This document shows, piece by piece, positions 1-9,672 of a stretch of 64,000 nucleotides of DNA (its first letter is position 1; each line of letters starts with the position of its first letter). A program made the translations under genes and the position numbers. Source of the DNA: Ochrobactrum sp. CM-21-5. GTDB taxonomy: Bacteria; Pseudomonadota; Alphaproteobacteria; Rhizobiales; Rhizobiaceae. Location of the stretch: NCBI RefSeq assembly GCF_014253075.1, contig NZ_JACLZJ010000001.1, forward strand, positions 1,178,001 to 1,242,000. Reading direction: 5' to 3'. Below the pieces are notes generated by a model. It worked only from the letters and a program-made list of their open reading frames with translations. It was not told the DNA's origin and ran no database searches.

Positions 1-651
1 GAACGCACCGAAGCCCTGCGCAACCAGCTCGGCCTTGGCGATGGCGATGCCTGTTTCTTCGTGGCTGGTCAGCCGTCGAAGTTCTACAAGTTTGCCGGCG
101 ATGCACGCACGCGTGCGGGTGAGGAACTGAACCTCGTTGACCGTGATCGTTTCGAACTGGCCTGGATCATCGACTTCCCGTTCTACGAATGGGACGAAGA
201 CAACAAGAAGCTCGACTTCGCACACAATCCGTTTTCCATGCCGCAGGGCGGTATGGATGCGCTGGAAAACATGGACCCGCTCGCAATCAAGGCCTACCAG
301 TACGATCTCGTCTGCAATGGCTTTGAAATCGCATCCGGCTCGATCCGTAACCAGCTTCCGGAAGTCATGGTCAAGGCTTTTGAGAAAGTCGGCCTGAGCC
401 AGCAGGATGTGGAAGAGCGCTTCGGCGGTCTCTATCGTGCATTCCAGTATGGTGCACCCCCGCATGGTGGTATGGCTGCCGGTATCGATCGCGTCATTAT
501 GCTGCTTGTCGGTGCGAAGAACCTGCGTGAAATCTCGCTCTTCCCGATGAACCAGCAGGCGCTCGATCTCTTGATGAGCGCGCCTTCGGATGTCACGCCC
601 GCGCAGCTGCGCGACCTGCATATCCGTCTGGCTCCGGTTCAGAAGAGCTAG
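1..651 (+). CDS. aspS: Aspartate--tRNA ligase, C-terminal part
   Basis: This is the 3' end of aspS: the reading frame is open from base 1, so the gene starts outside the window, and 216 residues remain. The enzyme charges tRNA-Asp in the cytoplasm. Visible class II features include the segment [16 protein letters not shown], the block HNPFSMPQ, and near the end the motif 3 region [13 protein letters not shown] with its ATP-binding arginine. The C-terminus ends normally (APVQKS) and is followed directly by a strong terminator. Identity is firm. Whether the enzyme is the discriminating or the non-discriminating type (also charging tRNA-Asn) cannot be judged because the N-terminal anticodon-binding domain is missing. 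Confidence 0.97.
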   Translation, partial: ERTEALRNQLGLGDGDACFFVAGQPSKFYKFAGDARTRAGEELNLVDRDRFELAWIIDFPFYEWDEDNKKLDFAHNPFSMPQGGMDALENMDPLAIKAYQYDLVCNGFEIASGSIRNQLPEVMVKAFEKVGLSQQDVEERFGGLYRAFQYGAPPHGGMAAGIDRVIMLLVGAKNLREISLFPMNQQALDLLMSAPSDVTPAQLRDLHIRLAPVQKS

Positions 652-668
652 ACTGTTCGACAGCGAAC

Positions 669-698
669 AAAAAAACCCGGCTTGATGCCGGGTTTTTT
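669..698. terminator. Bidirectional intrinsic terminator after aspS
   Basis: The stem ACCCGGC / GCCGGGT with loop TTGAT is flanked by an A-run on the left and a T-run on the right. It can therefore stop aspS on the plus strand and also transcription arriving from the right on the minus strand. Confidence 0.9.
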
Positions 699-712
699 AT
701 TGCGAAAGAAAG

Positions 713-735
713 CCCGGTGAGTCGTGCACACCGGG
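713..735 (-). terminator. Intrinsic terminator of the secreted-protein gene
   Basis: CCCGGTG and CACCGGG form a 7-bp stem with a 9-nt loop. Read on the minus strand, the hairpin is followed by CTTTCTTTC and lies just after the stop codon of the gene at 746-1942. Confidence 0.6.
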
Positions 736-745
736 TTCCCGGACA

Positions 746-1942
746 TTAGTTGTTAGCGTCGATGCTGATTTTCAGAAGCTGGATGATCTTGGTCGGGTCC
801 AGCGATGCGGTGGCAACTATAGAAGCAAACGTGACTGGCTGATCCGGCGAAGCGGTTATCGTCAGCGACTTCGGATCGGTGAAGTACTTATCCGAAGCGG
901 CCTTAAGTTGCTGCGCGAATTCCGGGTTCTTGAGCTGTGTCGCCATCAGCGGCACCATCATCTTCATCTGTTCGCCGAGTGCCTGGGCGTCCGATCCCTG
1001 CTGTTTTGCATAATATCCGAGCAGCTTCTGGGTCAGCGCGTCATTGTCGAAGCGGATCGACAGGTTCTTCAGATTCAGCTGTTCGGCGAGGCCGAGAATG
1101 GCAAGGCCGGCTGCATCCTTGTCGGCATCGGCTTTGCTCATGGACTGCTGGGTTTTCTGCACGGCTTCCAGGAATGCCAGATCATAGCCGCCGAGATTGC
1201 CGGTGATGTTGATCTTGCCCAGTTCCAGTGCCTGGAGTTCCAGCTGATCGAGCGAAGTGTCACCGGATTGCGGCGACCAGCTTCCCTTGGAATTCAGCGA
1301 GCCCTTGAAGGTGTTCATATCGAGTGGCGCGAGAGGGTTTTTGCCGTTTTTGTCAAAGGCTGCATCGATGTCCGCGATGGTCCAAGTATAGCCGATCTTC
1401 TCCGTCTTGTTGGTGGTGTCGAGCGAAAGATCGAAGCCCTTCAGCGTGGCGCCATCCGTGCCAGGCTTGCCGAATTGCATCTCGTCGATTGTCAGCTTGT
1501 CATACATGACCATCTCGTCGAGCGGACCTTTCGCCGCCTCGGATGGAATATGCACGTTCTGCATCGACATGCCCTTGATCGTAGCCCTGTCGTTCTTGCC
1601 TTCGGCATTGTCGAGAGAAAGGTCGGGAACGGCAACCAGTTCGATCATATAACCGCCCTCAGGCGTATCCTGCACATTTTGCAGCTTTACATCACCGATG
1701 GGGACTGCTTTCTCGGAAAGTGGTGCGAGATTGATCTGCGTGCCCTCAAGAACGATGTCGGAACCGTCCGACGTGACGTTCGCAAAGCTCAGTTCTCCAC
1801 CTTTCTGTGAATAGAGAGCCTTGATACGTTCGGCGACTGCGTTGGCGTCTGCGGCCATGGCAGAGCTGCCGAGGATCAGCGAAAGTGCTGTGCTCGCGGC
1901 GAAAACGCGCGCTGCGGGCCTGATAGTGACGAAAACGTGCAT
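746..1942 (-). CDS. Secreted protein of unknown function
   Basis: The 398-residue protein begins with a Sec signal peptide (Arg near the N-terminus, hydrophobic run ALSLILGSSAMA, cleavage expected after AMAA). The mature part opens with an alpha-helical stretch (ADANAVAERIKALYSQKGG) and continues as a beta-rich region with repeated statements of the pattern 'LKNLSIRFDN...' and 'GKINITGNLGGYDL', reminiscent of repetitive periplasmic beta-fold proteins, but I do not recognise the family. It has no transmembrane segment after the signal and no cysteines typical of a lipoprotein. It is a monocistronic gene, divergent from parC, with its own terminator. A role in the periplasm is inferred only from the signal peptide. 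Confidence 0.8.
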   Translation of the reverse strand: MHVFVTIRPAARVFAASTALSLILGSSAMAADANAVAERIKALYSQKGGELSFANVTSDGSDIVLEGTQINLAPLSEKAVPIGDVKLQNVQDTPEGGYMIELVAVPDLSLDNAEGKNDRATIKGMSMQNVHIPSEAAKGPLDEMVMYDKLTIDEMQFGKPGTDGATLKGFDLSLDTTNKTEKIGYTWTIADIDAAFDKNGKNPLAPLDMNTFKGSLNSKGSWSPQSGDTSLDQLELQALELGKINITGNLGGYDLAFLEAVQKTQQSMSKADADKDAAGLAILGLAEQLNLKNLSIRFDNDALTQKLLGYYAKQQGSDAQALGEQMKMMVPLMATQLKNPEFAQQLKAASDKYFTDPKSLTITASPDQPVTFASIVATASLDPTKIIQLLKISIDANN

Positions 1943-2254
1943 TCAAAGCTCCTGCCTGATCTCAAATTTTGCGCAGCAGTCATAGGCGGAAACAGTCGAT
2001 ATTAACAATCTGATTTTCTCAACCCAGGATCGCAAAATGGGAAAAAATAGCCCGATAACCCTATAGTCTGCAAAAGGCGGCAGATTTACGACTGCTGCAC
2101 AATTCCTCAAATCAACGACGATTGCCGAATTATGCGGTGGATTTAGACTGCCGCAGTGTCCTTTGCATGCCATATCCGGCGTGCAGCGCTGTTATGTACC
2201 GGATTGGTTCTTCTCAACGCTTGCTGACGATTCGCGCAATTGGTACTTAGGGAC
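1943..2254. other. Intergenic region between secreted protein and parC
   Basis: These 312 bases separate two divergent genes. I see no supported gene, strong hairpin or clear sigma-70 promoter. The minus-strand open frame here has no family resemblance and no ribosome binding site. Promoters for both neighbours must lie here. Confidence 0.5.
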
Positions 2255-4567
2255 ATGGGAAAAAGTCTGATTCCGCCGGGTGACGGCGAAGAACACATCG
2301 AACGGGTCGATCTCAAATCGGCTCTCGAGGAACGGTATCTCGCTTATGCGCTGTCCACGATCATGCATCGTGCGCTGCCGGATGCGCGCGACGGCCTGAA
2401 GCCGGTGCACCGCCGCATCGTGCATGCCATGCGTTTGCTGCGGCTCAATCCTGATCAGGCTTACGCGAAATGCGCGCGTATCGTCGGTGACGTCATGGGT
2501 AAGTTTCACCCGCATGGCGACGCCTCGATCTACGATGCGCTGGTGCGTCTGGCACAGGATTTCGCGGTGCGTTATCCGCTGGTGGACGGGCAGGGCAACT
2601 TCGGCAATATCGACGGCGATAACGCCGCTGCCATGCGCTATACCGAGGCGCGCATGACCGAAGTGGCGACGCTGCTGCTGGAAGGCATCAACGAAAACGC
2701 CATCGACTTCCGCCCGACCTATAATGAGGAAGACGAGGAACCCATCGTTCTTCCGGGCGCTTTCCCCAACCTGCTGGCTAACGGTTCGGCGGGCATCGCG
2801 GTCGGTATGGCCACGAATATTCCGCCGCACAATGTGGCCGAGCTGTGCTCGGCAGCTCTTTATCTCATCAATCACCCCGATGCGCCCGTTGAGGAGCTGA
2901 TAACTTCACCGGAACAGTGGGCTGAAATTGAACATGAGGCCAAGACCGACCCCGCCGCACTGCTGAAATGCAAGGTGCGCGGTCCCGATTTCCCGACGGG
3001 CGGTGTTCTTGTCGAAGATCACGCCAATATCGTCGATGCCTATCGCACCGGTCGTGGTGGTTTTCGCGTTCGCGCGCGCTGGAACAAGGAAGAGGCCGGT
3101 CGCGGAACCTGGGTGATCGTCGTCACCGAGATCCCCTATCAGGTGCAGAAATCGCGCTTGATCGAGAAGATCGCCGAACTGCTTCTGGCGAAGAAACTGC
3201 CGCTGCTGGATGACATTCGCGATGAATCGGCGGAGGATATCCGCATCGTTCTGGAGCCGAAGAACCGCACGGTCGATCCCGAACTGTTGATGGAATCGCT
3301 CTTCAAGCTCACCGAACTTGAAAATCGTGTTTCGCTCAACATGAACGTGCTGTCGCATGGCAAGGTGCCGAACGTTTTGTCGCTTGGCGCTGTGCTGCGC
3401 GAATGGCTGGAACACCGCAAGGAAGTTCTTGTTCGCCGTTCCGAGTACCGTTTGGCCGAAATCGAAAAGCGGTTGGAAATCCTTGCCGGTTTTCTGATTG
3501 CCTATCTCAATCTCGATGAGGTCATACGCATCATCCGTGAGGAGGATGAGCCCAAGCAGGAGCTGATGCGAACGTTCGAATTGACGGACGTTCAGGCCGA
3601 GTCGATCCTCAATATGCGTCTGCGTTCGCTGCGCAAGCTGGAGGAATTCGAGATCCGCAAGGAGTTCGACGGTCTCACTGCCGAAAAAGCGGATCTGGAG
3701 GGGCTGCTGGCTTCGGGCACGCGCCAGTGGAAGAAGATCAGCACCGAGATCAAGTCGGTGCGTGAAAAATACGGCCCGAAAACCCGGCTTGGAGAACGCC
3801 GCACGACTTTTGCCGATGCGCCGACCCATGATCTTCAAGATATCCATCAGGCGATGATCGAGCGTGAACCGGTCACCATTGTGGTCTCGGAAAAGGGCTG
3901 GCTGCGCGCGATGAAGGGGCATCTCGCCGATTTTGCGACGCTTTCCTTCAAGGAGGGTGACAAGCTGAAACTCGCTTTCCATGCGGAAACGACCGACAAG
4001 ATTCTGTTCTTCACGACCGGCGGCAAGTTCTTCACCATTGGTGCGAACACGCTACCGGGCGGGCGCGGTCATGGCGAGCCGATCCGCATTCTGGTCGATA
4101 TGGAAAACGATCAGGATATTCTGACGGCTTTCGTGCACGATCCGTCTGCGAAGCTTCTGCTGTGCTCACATGAGGGCAATGGCTTTATCGTACCCGAGAA
4201 TGAAGCTGTGGCTAACACGCGCAAGGGCAAGCAGGTGATGAACGTCAAGGCGCCGGATGAGGCGAAGCTTTGCCAGCGCGTTTCGGGCGATCACATTGCC
4301 GTCGTCGGTGAGAACCGCAAGATGGTGGTCTTCCCGCTTTCGGACATTCCGGAAATGACCCGCGGCAAGGGCGTACGCCTGCAAAAATACAAGGATGGCG
4401 GTGTATCCGACGTCCGCACCTTTGCTATTGCCGAAGGCCTGTCATGGCAGGATTCGGCGGATCGCACCTTCAATCGCGGCAAGGATGAACTCGCCGAGTG
4501 GATCGGCGCACGGGCTTCCGCAGGCCGTGTCGTGCCCAAGGGCTTCCCGCGTTCTGGAAAATTCTGA
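2255..4567 (+). CDS. parC: DNA topoisomerase IV subunit A
   Basis: ParC is the DNA-breaking subunit of topoisomerase IV, which with ParE decatenates daughter chromosomes. The 770-residue product contains the winged-helix and tower region, the catalytic tyrosine in [10 protein letters not shown] (Y129 counting from the ATG at 2255) and a C-terminal beta-propeller segment. An in-frame TTG at 2240 would add five residues; ATG 2255 is preferred because its N-terminus [10 protein letters not shown] fits the family and it is preceded by AGGGAC. The quinolone-determining stretch is [10 protein letters not shown], with alanine at the position of E. coli Ser80 and aspartate at that of Glu84. The gene is alone; parE is not in the window. 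Confidence 0.96.
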   Translation: MGKSLIPPGDGEEHIERVDLKSALEERYLAYALSTIMHRALPDARDGLKPVHRRIVHAMRLLRLNPDQAYAKCARIVGDVMGKFHPHGDASIYDALVRLAQDFAVRYPLVDGQGNFGNIDGDNAAAMRYTEARMTEVATLLLEGINENAIDFRPTYNEEDEEPIVLPGAFPNLLANGSAGIAVGMATNIPPHNVAELCSAALYLINHPDAPVEELITSPEQWAEIEHEAKTDPAALLKCKVRGPDFPTGGVLVEDHANIVDAYRTGRGGFRVRARWNKEEAGRGTWVIVVTEIPYQVQKSRLIEKIAELLLAKKLPLLDDIRDESAEDIRIVLEPKNRTVDPELLMESLFKLTELENRVSLNMNVLSHGKVPNVLSLGAVLREWLEHRKEVLVRRSEYRLAEIEKRLEILAGFLIAYLNLDEVIRIIREEDEPKQELMRTFELTDVQAESILNMRLRSLRKLEEFEIRKEFDGLTAEKADLEGLLASGTRQWKKISTEIKSVREKYGPKTRLGERRTTFADAPTHDLQDIHQAMIEREPVTIVVSEKGWLRAMKGHLADFATLSFKEGDKLKLAFHAETTDKILFFTTGGKFFTIGANTLPGGRGHGEPIRILVDMENDQDILTAFVHDPSAKLLLCSHEGNGFIVPENEAVANTRKGKQVMNVKAPDEAKLCQRVSGDHIAVVGENRKMVVFPLSDIPEMTRGKGVRLQKYKDGGVSDVRTFAIAEGLSWQDSADRTFNRGKDELAEWIGARASAGRVVPKGFPRSGKF

Positions 4568-4575
4568 ATAGTAGA

Positions 4576-4600
4576 AAGGCGGCTCTAAAGCCGCCCTTTG
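4576..4600 (+). terminator. Intrinsic terminator of parC
   Basis: AAGGCGGCT - CTAA - AGCCGCC is followed by CTTTG, directly after the parC stop codon. Confidence 0.8.
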
Positions 4601-4642
4601 CATAGAAATGTCCTCTGGGCCTGCAGCTGTCCGGAGGAGCGC

Positions 4643-5392
4643 TCAGCCCTCAAACCGCTGCCAGCCGCGGGGGCCCAGATGCTCCTGCGGCGTGAAGCGG
4701 ATTTTATACTGCATCTTGCGTGAACCCTCGACCCAATAACCCAGATAGACGTGCGGCAGACCGGCAGCGTGCGCACGCTGGATATGATCGAGGATCATAT
4801 AGGTGCCGAGCGAACGCTCGTGCGCATGGGGTGAGAAGAACGAATAGACCATTGACAGGCCGTCGGCCATCACATCGGTCAAGGCCACCGCAATCAGTTC
4901 ACCGTCGCTCTTGGAATTGATGAAACTCTCGGGCCCGCGCTTGCGATACTCGATGATCTGCGTGTTTACATGCGTGTCCTCGATCATCATCGCATAGTCG
5001 AGAACAGTCATGTCCGACATGCCGCCGGAACGGTGCCGTGCATCGAGATAATCGCGAAACAGCGCATATTGTTCGGTGCTGGGTTGCGCCTTGTGTACGC
5101 GCCCGATCAGGTCGCGATTATTGCTCCAGGTGCGGCGCATATTGCGCGTCATCTCGAATTCATCGGTGAGGATGCGCACTGAAACGCAGGCGCGACAAAG
5201 CTCGCAAGCCGGACGATAGGCTATGTTCTGAGAGCGGCGAAACCCGCCTTGCGTCAGAAGATCGTTGATCTCGTTCGCCCTGTCTCCCACCAGATGCGTA
5301 AAGACTTTCCGCTCCATTTGACCCTCGAGATAGGGGCAGGATGATGGAGCTGTCAAAAAGAACTGCGGAGACTGTTGCGGTTGATGGGTCAT
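4643..5392 (-). CDS. bpt: Aspartate/glutamate leucyltransferase (Bpt)
   Basis: Bpt transfers leucine from leucyl-tRNA to proteins with an N-terminal Asp or Glu, feeding them to the ClpS/ClpAP N-degron pathway. At 249 residues it matches the family. The N-terminal ATE domain shows the cysteine-rich signature [16 protein letters not shown]. The C-terminal GNAT-like half carries [13 protein letters not shown] and [15 protein letters not shown], typical of bacterial arginyltransferase-like proteins. Gram-negative members of this branch act as leucyltransferases, so Bpt is preferred over Ate; that choice rests on family knowledge. The gene is monocistronic and converges on parC. Confidence 0.93.
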   Translation of the reverse strand: MTHQPQQSPQFFLTAPSSCPYLEGQMERKVFTHLVGDRANEINDLLTQGGFRRSQNIAYRPACELCRACVSVRILTDEFEMTRNMRRTWSNNRDLIGRVHKAQPSTEQYALFRDYLDARHRSGGMSDMTVLDYAMMIEDTHVNTQIIEYRKRGPESFINSKSDGELIAVALTDVMADGLSMVYSFFSPHAHERSLGTYMILDHIQRAHAAGLPHVYLGYWVEGSRKMQYKIRFTPQEHLGPRGWQRFEG

Positions 5393-5520
5393 TCAATATC
5401 CAGGAAATGGCAATACCGAAACCATCACGATACCCGATAAGGATCGAGCCGACCGCACAAAACGTCAATAGGCATTTTGCACAGCCGGCTCTGAATTTTT
5501 TTGAAGCTTCACGTCAGCAC

Positions 5521-5991
5521 TTAGCGATCAGAGCGAATTACCGCCGTGCCGAGCAGAAGATCGTGTACAGCACGCTTGCGGTCGAGAACCAGCGTGGCGA
5601 GCAGGATCAGCGGCGTCAGCACCGCATTCAGGCCCCAGAACAGAACCGAATGGACGATGGCCAGCATCGGGTCCACGGTGCCGCCTTCCAGGCGAACCAG
5701 CTTGATATTCATCATCTGCATGCCCTTGGTAGCCTGTTGCGGGCCACCCAATGTGCGCGCGATGTAAAAAAGCGCCACCATCGGGAACATGATGCCGTAG
5801 AGCACCCAGCCGAGGCTGAGCGTGATGATGCCCAGGATTGCAATGACGATTGCAGCGGGGATGCAAAGCAGAAACACGATCAAATAATCGATGAGAAAAG
5901 CCATGATCCGGCGTGTTCGCACGCCTTCAAAAAATGCGCGGCTTTCATAACGCGGGCCCATGACTTCGCCGTGCAGAATATGGTCGGACAT
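5521..5991 (-). CDS. RDD family membrane protein
   Basis: The 156-residue protein has the RDD signature near its N-terminus (RTRRIMAFLIDYLIVFLL) and three to four hydrophobic segments. A polar stretch, GPQQATKGMQMMNIKLVR, lies before the last two helices, as is usual in RDD proteins. It is an inner-membrane protein of unknown biochemical role; some RDD proteins affect ion or compatible-solute transport. The ATG is preceded by AAGGAA at good spacing. It is preceded on the same strand by hemB with a gap of about 150 bases. Confidence 0.88.
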   Translation of the reverse strand: MSDHILHGEVMGPRYESRAFFEGVRTRRIMAFLIDYLIVFLLCIPAAIVIAILGIITLSLGWVLYGIMFPMVALFYIARTLGGPQQATKGMQMMNIKLVRLEGGTVDPMLAIVHSVLFWGLNAVLTPLILLATLVLDRKRAVHDLLLGTAVIRSDR

Positions 5992-6139
5992 TTTTCCTTC
6001 CAGTCGTTTCTAAGGAAGCGTCCGGGAAAATGAGACAACCGGCGCTATTCCGCACCACACGGAACAGCACTCAACATGGGAACCAAAACTGGCCGTTTCA
6101 AGGAAATTGATGCGATCTGGCCATCGGGCCTGAAAAAAG

Positions 6140-7183
6140 TCAGTCCTGCTGCCTGAGTTTTTCAGCCGCTTCCAGCGCGAAGTAACTGAGGATTCCATCG
6201 CATCCCGCACGCTTGAAAGCCAGCAGGCTCTCCATCATCACTTTCTCTTCGTCGACCCAGCCGTTGATGCCCGCAGCCTTGATCATCGCGTATTCGCCGG
6301 ACACCTGATAGGCATAAGTAGGCAGGCGGAACGCATTTTTCAGCCGGTGTATGATGTCGAGATAGGGTAGGCCGGGCTTCACCATCAACATATCGGCGCC
6401 TTCCGCGATATCCTGTTCGGCTTCGCGCACGGCTTCGTCCGGATTGGCCGGATCAAGATAATAGGTCTTCTTGTCCCCCTTCAACAGGCCCTGCGTACCG
6501 ATTGCACCGCGATAGGGACCGTAAAAGGCGGAAGCGAATTTTGTCGCATAGGACATGATCGGCAGGTGGGAGAAGCCGTGTTCGTCCAGCGCCTGGCGCA
6601 CGGCGCCAACGCGACCGTCCATCATGTCGGAGGGCGCGATGATGTCGGCGCCGGCCTCAGCCTGCGAAAGAGCGCCGCGAACCACCATGGCGACCGATTC
6701 GTCATTGACGATTTCACCATTGCGCAAAATGCCGTCATGGCCATGCGTGGTGAACGGGTCGAGCGCGGCATCGGTGATGATGCCGATTTCCGGAACCTCC
6801 TTCTTGATCGCGCGTACGGCGCGATTGATCAGATTGTCCGGACTCGCGACGAAGGAGCCGTCTTCGGTTTTTACTTCCGACCTTTCTCGCGGGAACGGCG
6901 CAATGGCCGGAATGCCCAGCTTTGCTGCCTTTTCTGCCAGCCGTACCGCCATGTCGACGGAATAGCGTTCCACGCCGGGCATCGCGTCCACAGGTTCGGT
7001 CACGCCGGTGCCATATGTCAGGAAAAACGGAAGGACGAGATCGTCTACCGTCAAGCGGGTTTCCTGCACCAGCCTGCGGGACCAGTCGGCCTTGCGCATG
7101 CGGCGCAGGCGGCGGCTACCGGTCACGTCATCGACATGCTGGCTGATATTGGCGGATAGATATTTGGACTGACGATCATTCAT
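6140..7183 (-). CDS. hemB: Delta-aminolevulinic acid dehydratase (porphobilinogen synthase)
   Basis: HemB condenses two 5-aminolevulinate molecules to porphobilinogen in haem biosynthesis. Both Schiff-base lysines are visible, in SYATKFASAFYGPY and MLMVKPGLPYLD. The metal-site segment reads ITDAALDPFTTHGHDG, which lacks the cysteine cluster of zinc enzymes, so a Mg-dependent type is expected. I start at 7183 (MNDRQSKY, 347 residues); the longer frame reaching 7258 adds 25 residues rich in basic residues and unlike the family. The gene is divergent from the hydrolase at 7351. Confidence 0.96.
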   Translation of the reverse strand: MNDRQSKYLSANISQHVDDVTGSRRLRRMRKADWSRRLVQETRLTVDDLVLPFFLTYGTGVTEPVDAMPGVERYSVDMAVRLAEKAAKLGIPAIAPFPRERSEVKTEDGSFVASPDNLINRAVRAIKKEVPEIGIITDAALDPFTTHGHDGILRNGEIVNDESVAMVVRGALSQAEAGADIIAPSDMMDGRVGAVRQALDEHGFSHLPIMSYATKFASAFYGPYRGAIGTQGLLKGDKKTYYLDPANPDEAVREAEQDIAEGADMLMVKPGLPYLDIIHRLKNAFRLPTYAYQVSGEYAMIKAAGINGWVDEEKVMMESLLAFKRAGCDGILSYFALEAAEKLRQQD

Positions 7184-7350
7184 TGAAGTATTCCCGGAAA
7201 TAGGGGCCCGAACCACACGCGTTCGAAAGGCTGACATCGGACGAGGAGGGTTTATCACGGGAAAAGTGATGAAACCAAGAACATTGGCCTGTGCAGGATT
7301 GACGCGGGGCGTCTCTCTTTCTACCCCTTTTATGGAACGGGAGAGATATT

Positions 7351-8400
7351 ATGCAAATTGACTTCGGCGGCGGCAGTGAAATCGGTTTCGAGCGCAAGGG
7401 AAAAGCAGGGCTTGTGAAGCTCACCCGTACATCGGCGCTCAACGCGCTTACGCACAAGATGATTTTGGCGCTCGACCGCGCGCTTCAGGCCTGGGAAGAC
7501 GATCCGGAAGTCGCTTGCGTGATTCTGGAAGGCGAAGGCCGCGCTTTCTGCGCGGGCGGTGATGTGGTTGCTGCATACAAGGCCAGACAGGAAGGCGCCC
7601 CTGCTTATGAGTTCTTTCGCGACGAGTATCGCCTCAATGCGCGGATCGGACGCTTTCCAAAGCCCTATATCTCGCTGATTAATGGCATCGTCATGGGCGG
7701 CGGCGCCGGTATTTCCGTCCATGGCTCGCACCGTATCGTGACGGAAAACACCATGTTCGCCATGCCGGAAACAGGCATCGGCTTTTTCCCGGACGTCGGA
7801 GGGAGCGCGTTTCTGCCGCATCTCCACGACAATTTCGGCTATTATCTCGCCCTGACCGGCAACCGGATCCGCTGGGGCGATTGTCTTCAGAGCGGCATTG
7901 CCACCCATGCAGTCGCCGCAAACGATCTGGAGGATGTGCGCGATGACATCATTGCGACAGCTGATATCGACGCGGCATTGACCCGGAGTCAATATCCTGA
8001 CTTTGAGACATCCGTCGAAATGCGTCAGCTTATTTCGGAATGTTTCTCGGGCGCGACAGTCAATGATTGTCTGGCGGCGCTGGAAAAAGCAGCAGAGGCT
8101 GGCAGTAAGCCTGCTATGGACATCCTGAAGGTTGTTGCTACCCGTTCGCCCACGAGTGTTGCCGTGGCCTTCCGCCAGATTGCTGATGGGCGCTCCCTCA
8201 ATCTCGACGACTGCATGCGCATGGAATATCGCATCGCGAACCGGATGCTTGAAGGACACGACTTTTATGAAGGCGTTCGCGCGGTCTTGATAGACAAGGA
8301 TGGCGCGCCGGCATGGAACCCGGCTTCGCTCGATGAGGTAAAGCCGGAACAGGTCAACGCCTATTTCGCAAATCTGGGCGACAAGGAACTGAACTTCTGA
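7351..8400 (+). CDS. 3-hydroxyisobutyryl-CoA hydrolase-like enoyl-CoA hydratase/isomerase family protein
   Basis: This 349-residue crotonase-fold protein has the oxyanion-hole blocks EGRAFCAGGDV and NGIVMGGGAGISVHG, followed by AMPETGIGFFPDVGGS. The long C-terminal part (about residues 200-349, with MEYRIANRMLEGHDFYEGVRAVLIDKD) is characteristic of 3-hydroxyisobutyryl-CoA hydrolases, which act in valine degradation. A plain enoyl-CoA hydratase would be about 260 residues. A GGGAGAG ribosome site precedes the ATG. The gene overlaps the following membrane-protein gene in a TGATG arrangement, suggesting co-expression. Confidence 0.85.
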   Translation: MQIDFGGGSEIGFERKGKAGLVKLTRTSALNALTHKMILALDRALQAWEDDPEVACVILEGEGRAFCAGGDVVAAYKARQEGAPAYEFFRDEYRLNARIGRFPKPYISLINGIVMGGGAGISVHGSHRIVTENTMFAMPETGIGFFPDVGGSAFLPHLHDNFGYYLALTGNRIRWGDCLQSGIATHAVAANDLEDVRDDIIATADIDAALTRSQYPDFETSVEMRQLISECFSGATVNDCLAALEKAAEAGSKPAMDILKVVATRSPTSVAVAFRQIADGRSLNLDDCMRMEYRIANRMLEGHDFYEGVRAVLIDKDGAPAWNPASLDEVKPEQVNAYFANLGDKELNF

Positions 8401-8834
8401 TGCATATGAACGAGCTTCGCCAGCATACGAAACCGAGCGGAACCGAATGGGCCTTCACCTGGTTCATGCGTCTGCTCGCGCTGACAGCGCTGGCGAGCGG
8501 CGTTTTTTACTGGATACGGCTTATCGGCATTCATCCGGGCCTGCTCTGGCGCTTCGACCTGATGCCATGGCTATGGCAGACGGCAACCGTGGCCTTGGCC
8601 GTTCTGATGCCGGTGGCGGCGACTGGCCTTTGGATGCGTGCGCCCTGGGGCCCGGTGCTATGGTTCGTGGCGGCAATAGGCGAAATTGCCATCTATTCGG
8701 TTTTCGCGCGCCATTTCGAATACAAGCCGCTCACCGTGGGGTTCAATGCGGCTTGCATCCTGATCTATATTGTTTTCCGCGTCCTGCTCTTTGTTGAGAG
8801 AAAACGGCAGGCGAGGGCGAGCTTGCCTGTTTAG
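8400..8834 (+). CDS. Small four-helix membrane protein (DUF6163-like)
   Basis: The 144-residue product has four hydrophobic segments (for example MRLLALTALASGVFYWIRLIG and AVLMPVAATGLWM) and a basic C-terminus. It resembles the uncharacterised DUF6163 proteins of Rhizobiales, but this is from memory and no function is known. The ATG overlaps the stop of the upstream hydrolase; a second in-frame ATG lies at 8406. Its end overlaps the convergent DUF411 gene by 4 bases. Confidence 0.75.
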   Translation: MHMNELRQHTKPSGTEWAFTWFMRLLALTALASGVFYWIRLIGIHPGLLWRFDLMPWLWQTATVALAVLMPVAATGLWMRAPWGPVLWFVAAIGEIAIYSVFARHFEYKPLTVGFNAACILIYIVFRVLLFVERKRQARASLPV

Positions 8835-9325
8835 AGCGCTTTCGTACCCTGATAACGTGCAAAAGGCTTGGCCGTTTCTCCGTCGAACAGCAGCACATCG
8901 TAAGTGTCCGGGGCGCTTCCGGGCATTTCCATGCCGGGGGATCCCATCGGCATGCCGGGCGTTGTGAGCCCGATTGCTTTCGGGCGTTCTTTCAGCAACT
9001 GCTTTACCGAAGCTGCCGGCACATGCCCCTCAATGACATAATCATCGACGATTGCCGTGTGGCAGGATGACAAATTCGGGGCGACGCCATATTTTGCCTT
9101 GACCGCACCCATGGCTTCTTCGACCTTGACCGTTACCTGAAAGCCTGCCGCCTTCATATGGTCTGCCCACGCTTCGCAGCATCCGCAATAAGGGTCTTTA
9201 TACATGGTCATGTGCGGCAGCGACGCGCCATCGGCCGTGACGGGCTGGGCATAGGCGGAAGCCGTGAGTGCGGTTAAGCCTATTAGTCCGCCGATGAAGG
9301 TTTTATATGCGGGACGAAGCGGCAT
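8831..9325 (-). CDS. Secreted DUF411 family metal-site protein
   Basis: The 164-residue protein has an N-terminal signal sequence (IGGLIGLTALTASAYA) and the DUF411 hallmark MYKDPYCGCCEAWADHM, with a further conserved cysteine in NLSSCHTAIVDDYVIEGHVP. DUF411 proteins are often found with copper resistance genes and are thought to bind metal. A methionine-rich stretch near the C-terminus (PGMPMGSPGMEMPG) would also fit copper binding; that is inference. Start 9325 is chosen over 9370 because AAAAGGAGGC precedes it. No copper pump or oxidase lies nearby. Confidence 0.85.
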   Translation of the reverse strand: MPLRPAYKTFIGGLIGLTALTASAYAQPVTADGASLPHMTMYKDPYCGCCEAWADHMKAAGFQVTVKVEEAMGAVKAKYGVAPNLSSCHTAIVDDYVIEGHVPAASVKQLLKERPKAIGLTTPGMPMGSPGMEMPGSAPDTYDVLLFDGETAKPFARYQGTKAL

Positions 9326-9672
9326 GATGCCTCCTTTTGATAAGATTCCGCCGAAAACTAGCCCGCACATCGTTTGTGTTCAAATGACGAAAATTTAATG
9401 ATCGCACGATGTCAAAAGTCCGGAAAACCGGCATTCCTGCCTGGCCGGATCGCACGCCGACTGCTCGCCTGCCTTGGGCTTAAGTAAGCAAACGTTAAGC
9501 CTGAAACCGCATTCCTCTCGGTAAGTTACTGTTAAGTCTGACTTTTAAGTCGAATTTTATGCATCTCCCCTAAAGTCCTCTCAGAACGGTGAGAAAATAC
9601 ACCGCATAAAACAGGAAAAGAGAGCTGCATCTTGGTTTCATGAATGCGGCCCCGACAGAGAGGCAAAAGAAA
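9326..9672. promoter_or_regulatory. Divergent control region of DUF411 gene and ldtR, with TTAAG repeats
   Basis: Between the divergent genes, the 11-mer GTTAAGYCTGA occurs at 9494-9504 and 9531-9541, and the palindrome GACTT-TT-AAGTC at 9540-9551 contains a third copy of its core. The cluster is 120-180 bases upstream of the ldtR start. It looks like an operator, possibly for LdtR autoregulation; this is inference from position and symmetry. Confidence 0.45.

Noticed and set aside
2906-3982. 358-residue open frame antisense to parC
   Set aside because: It is a shadow of the parC frame; no ribosome site and no family resemblance.
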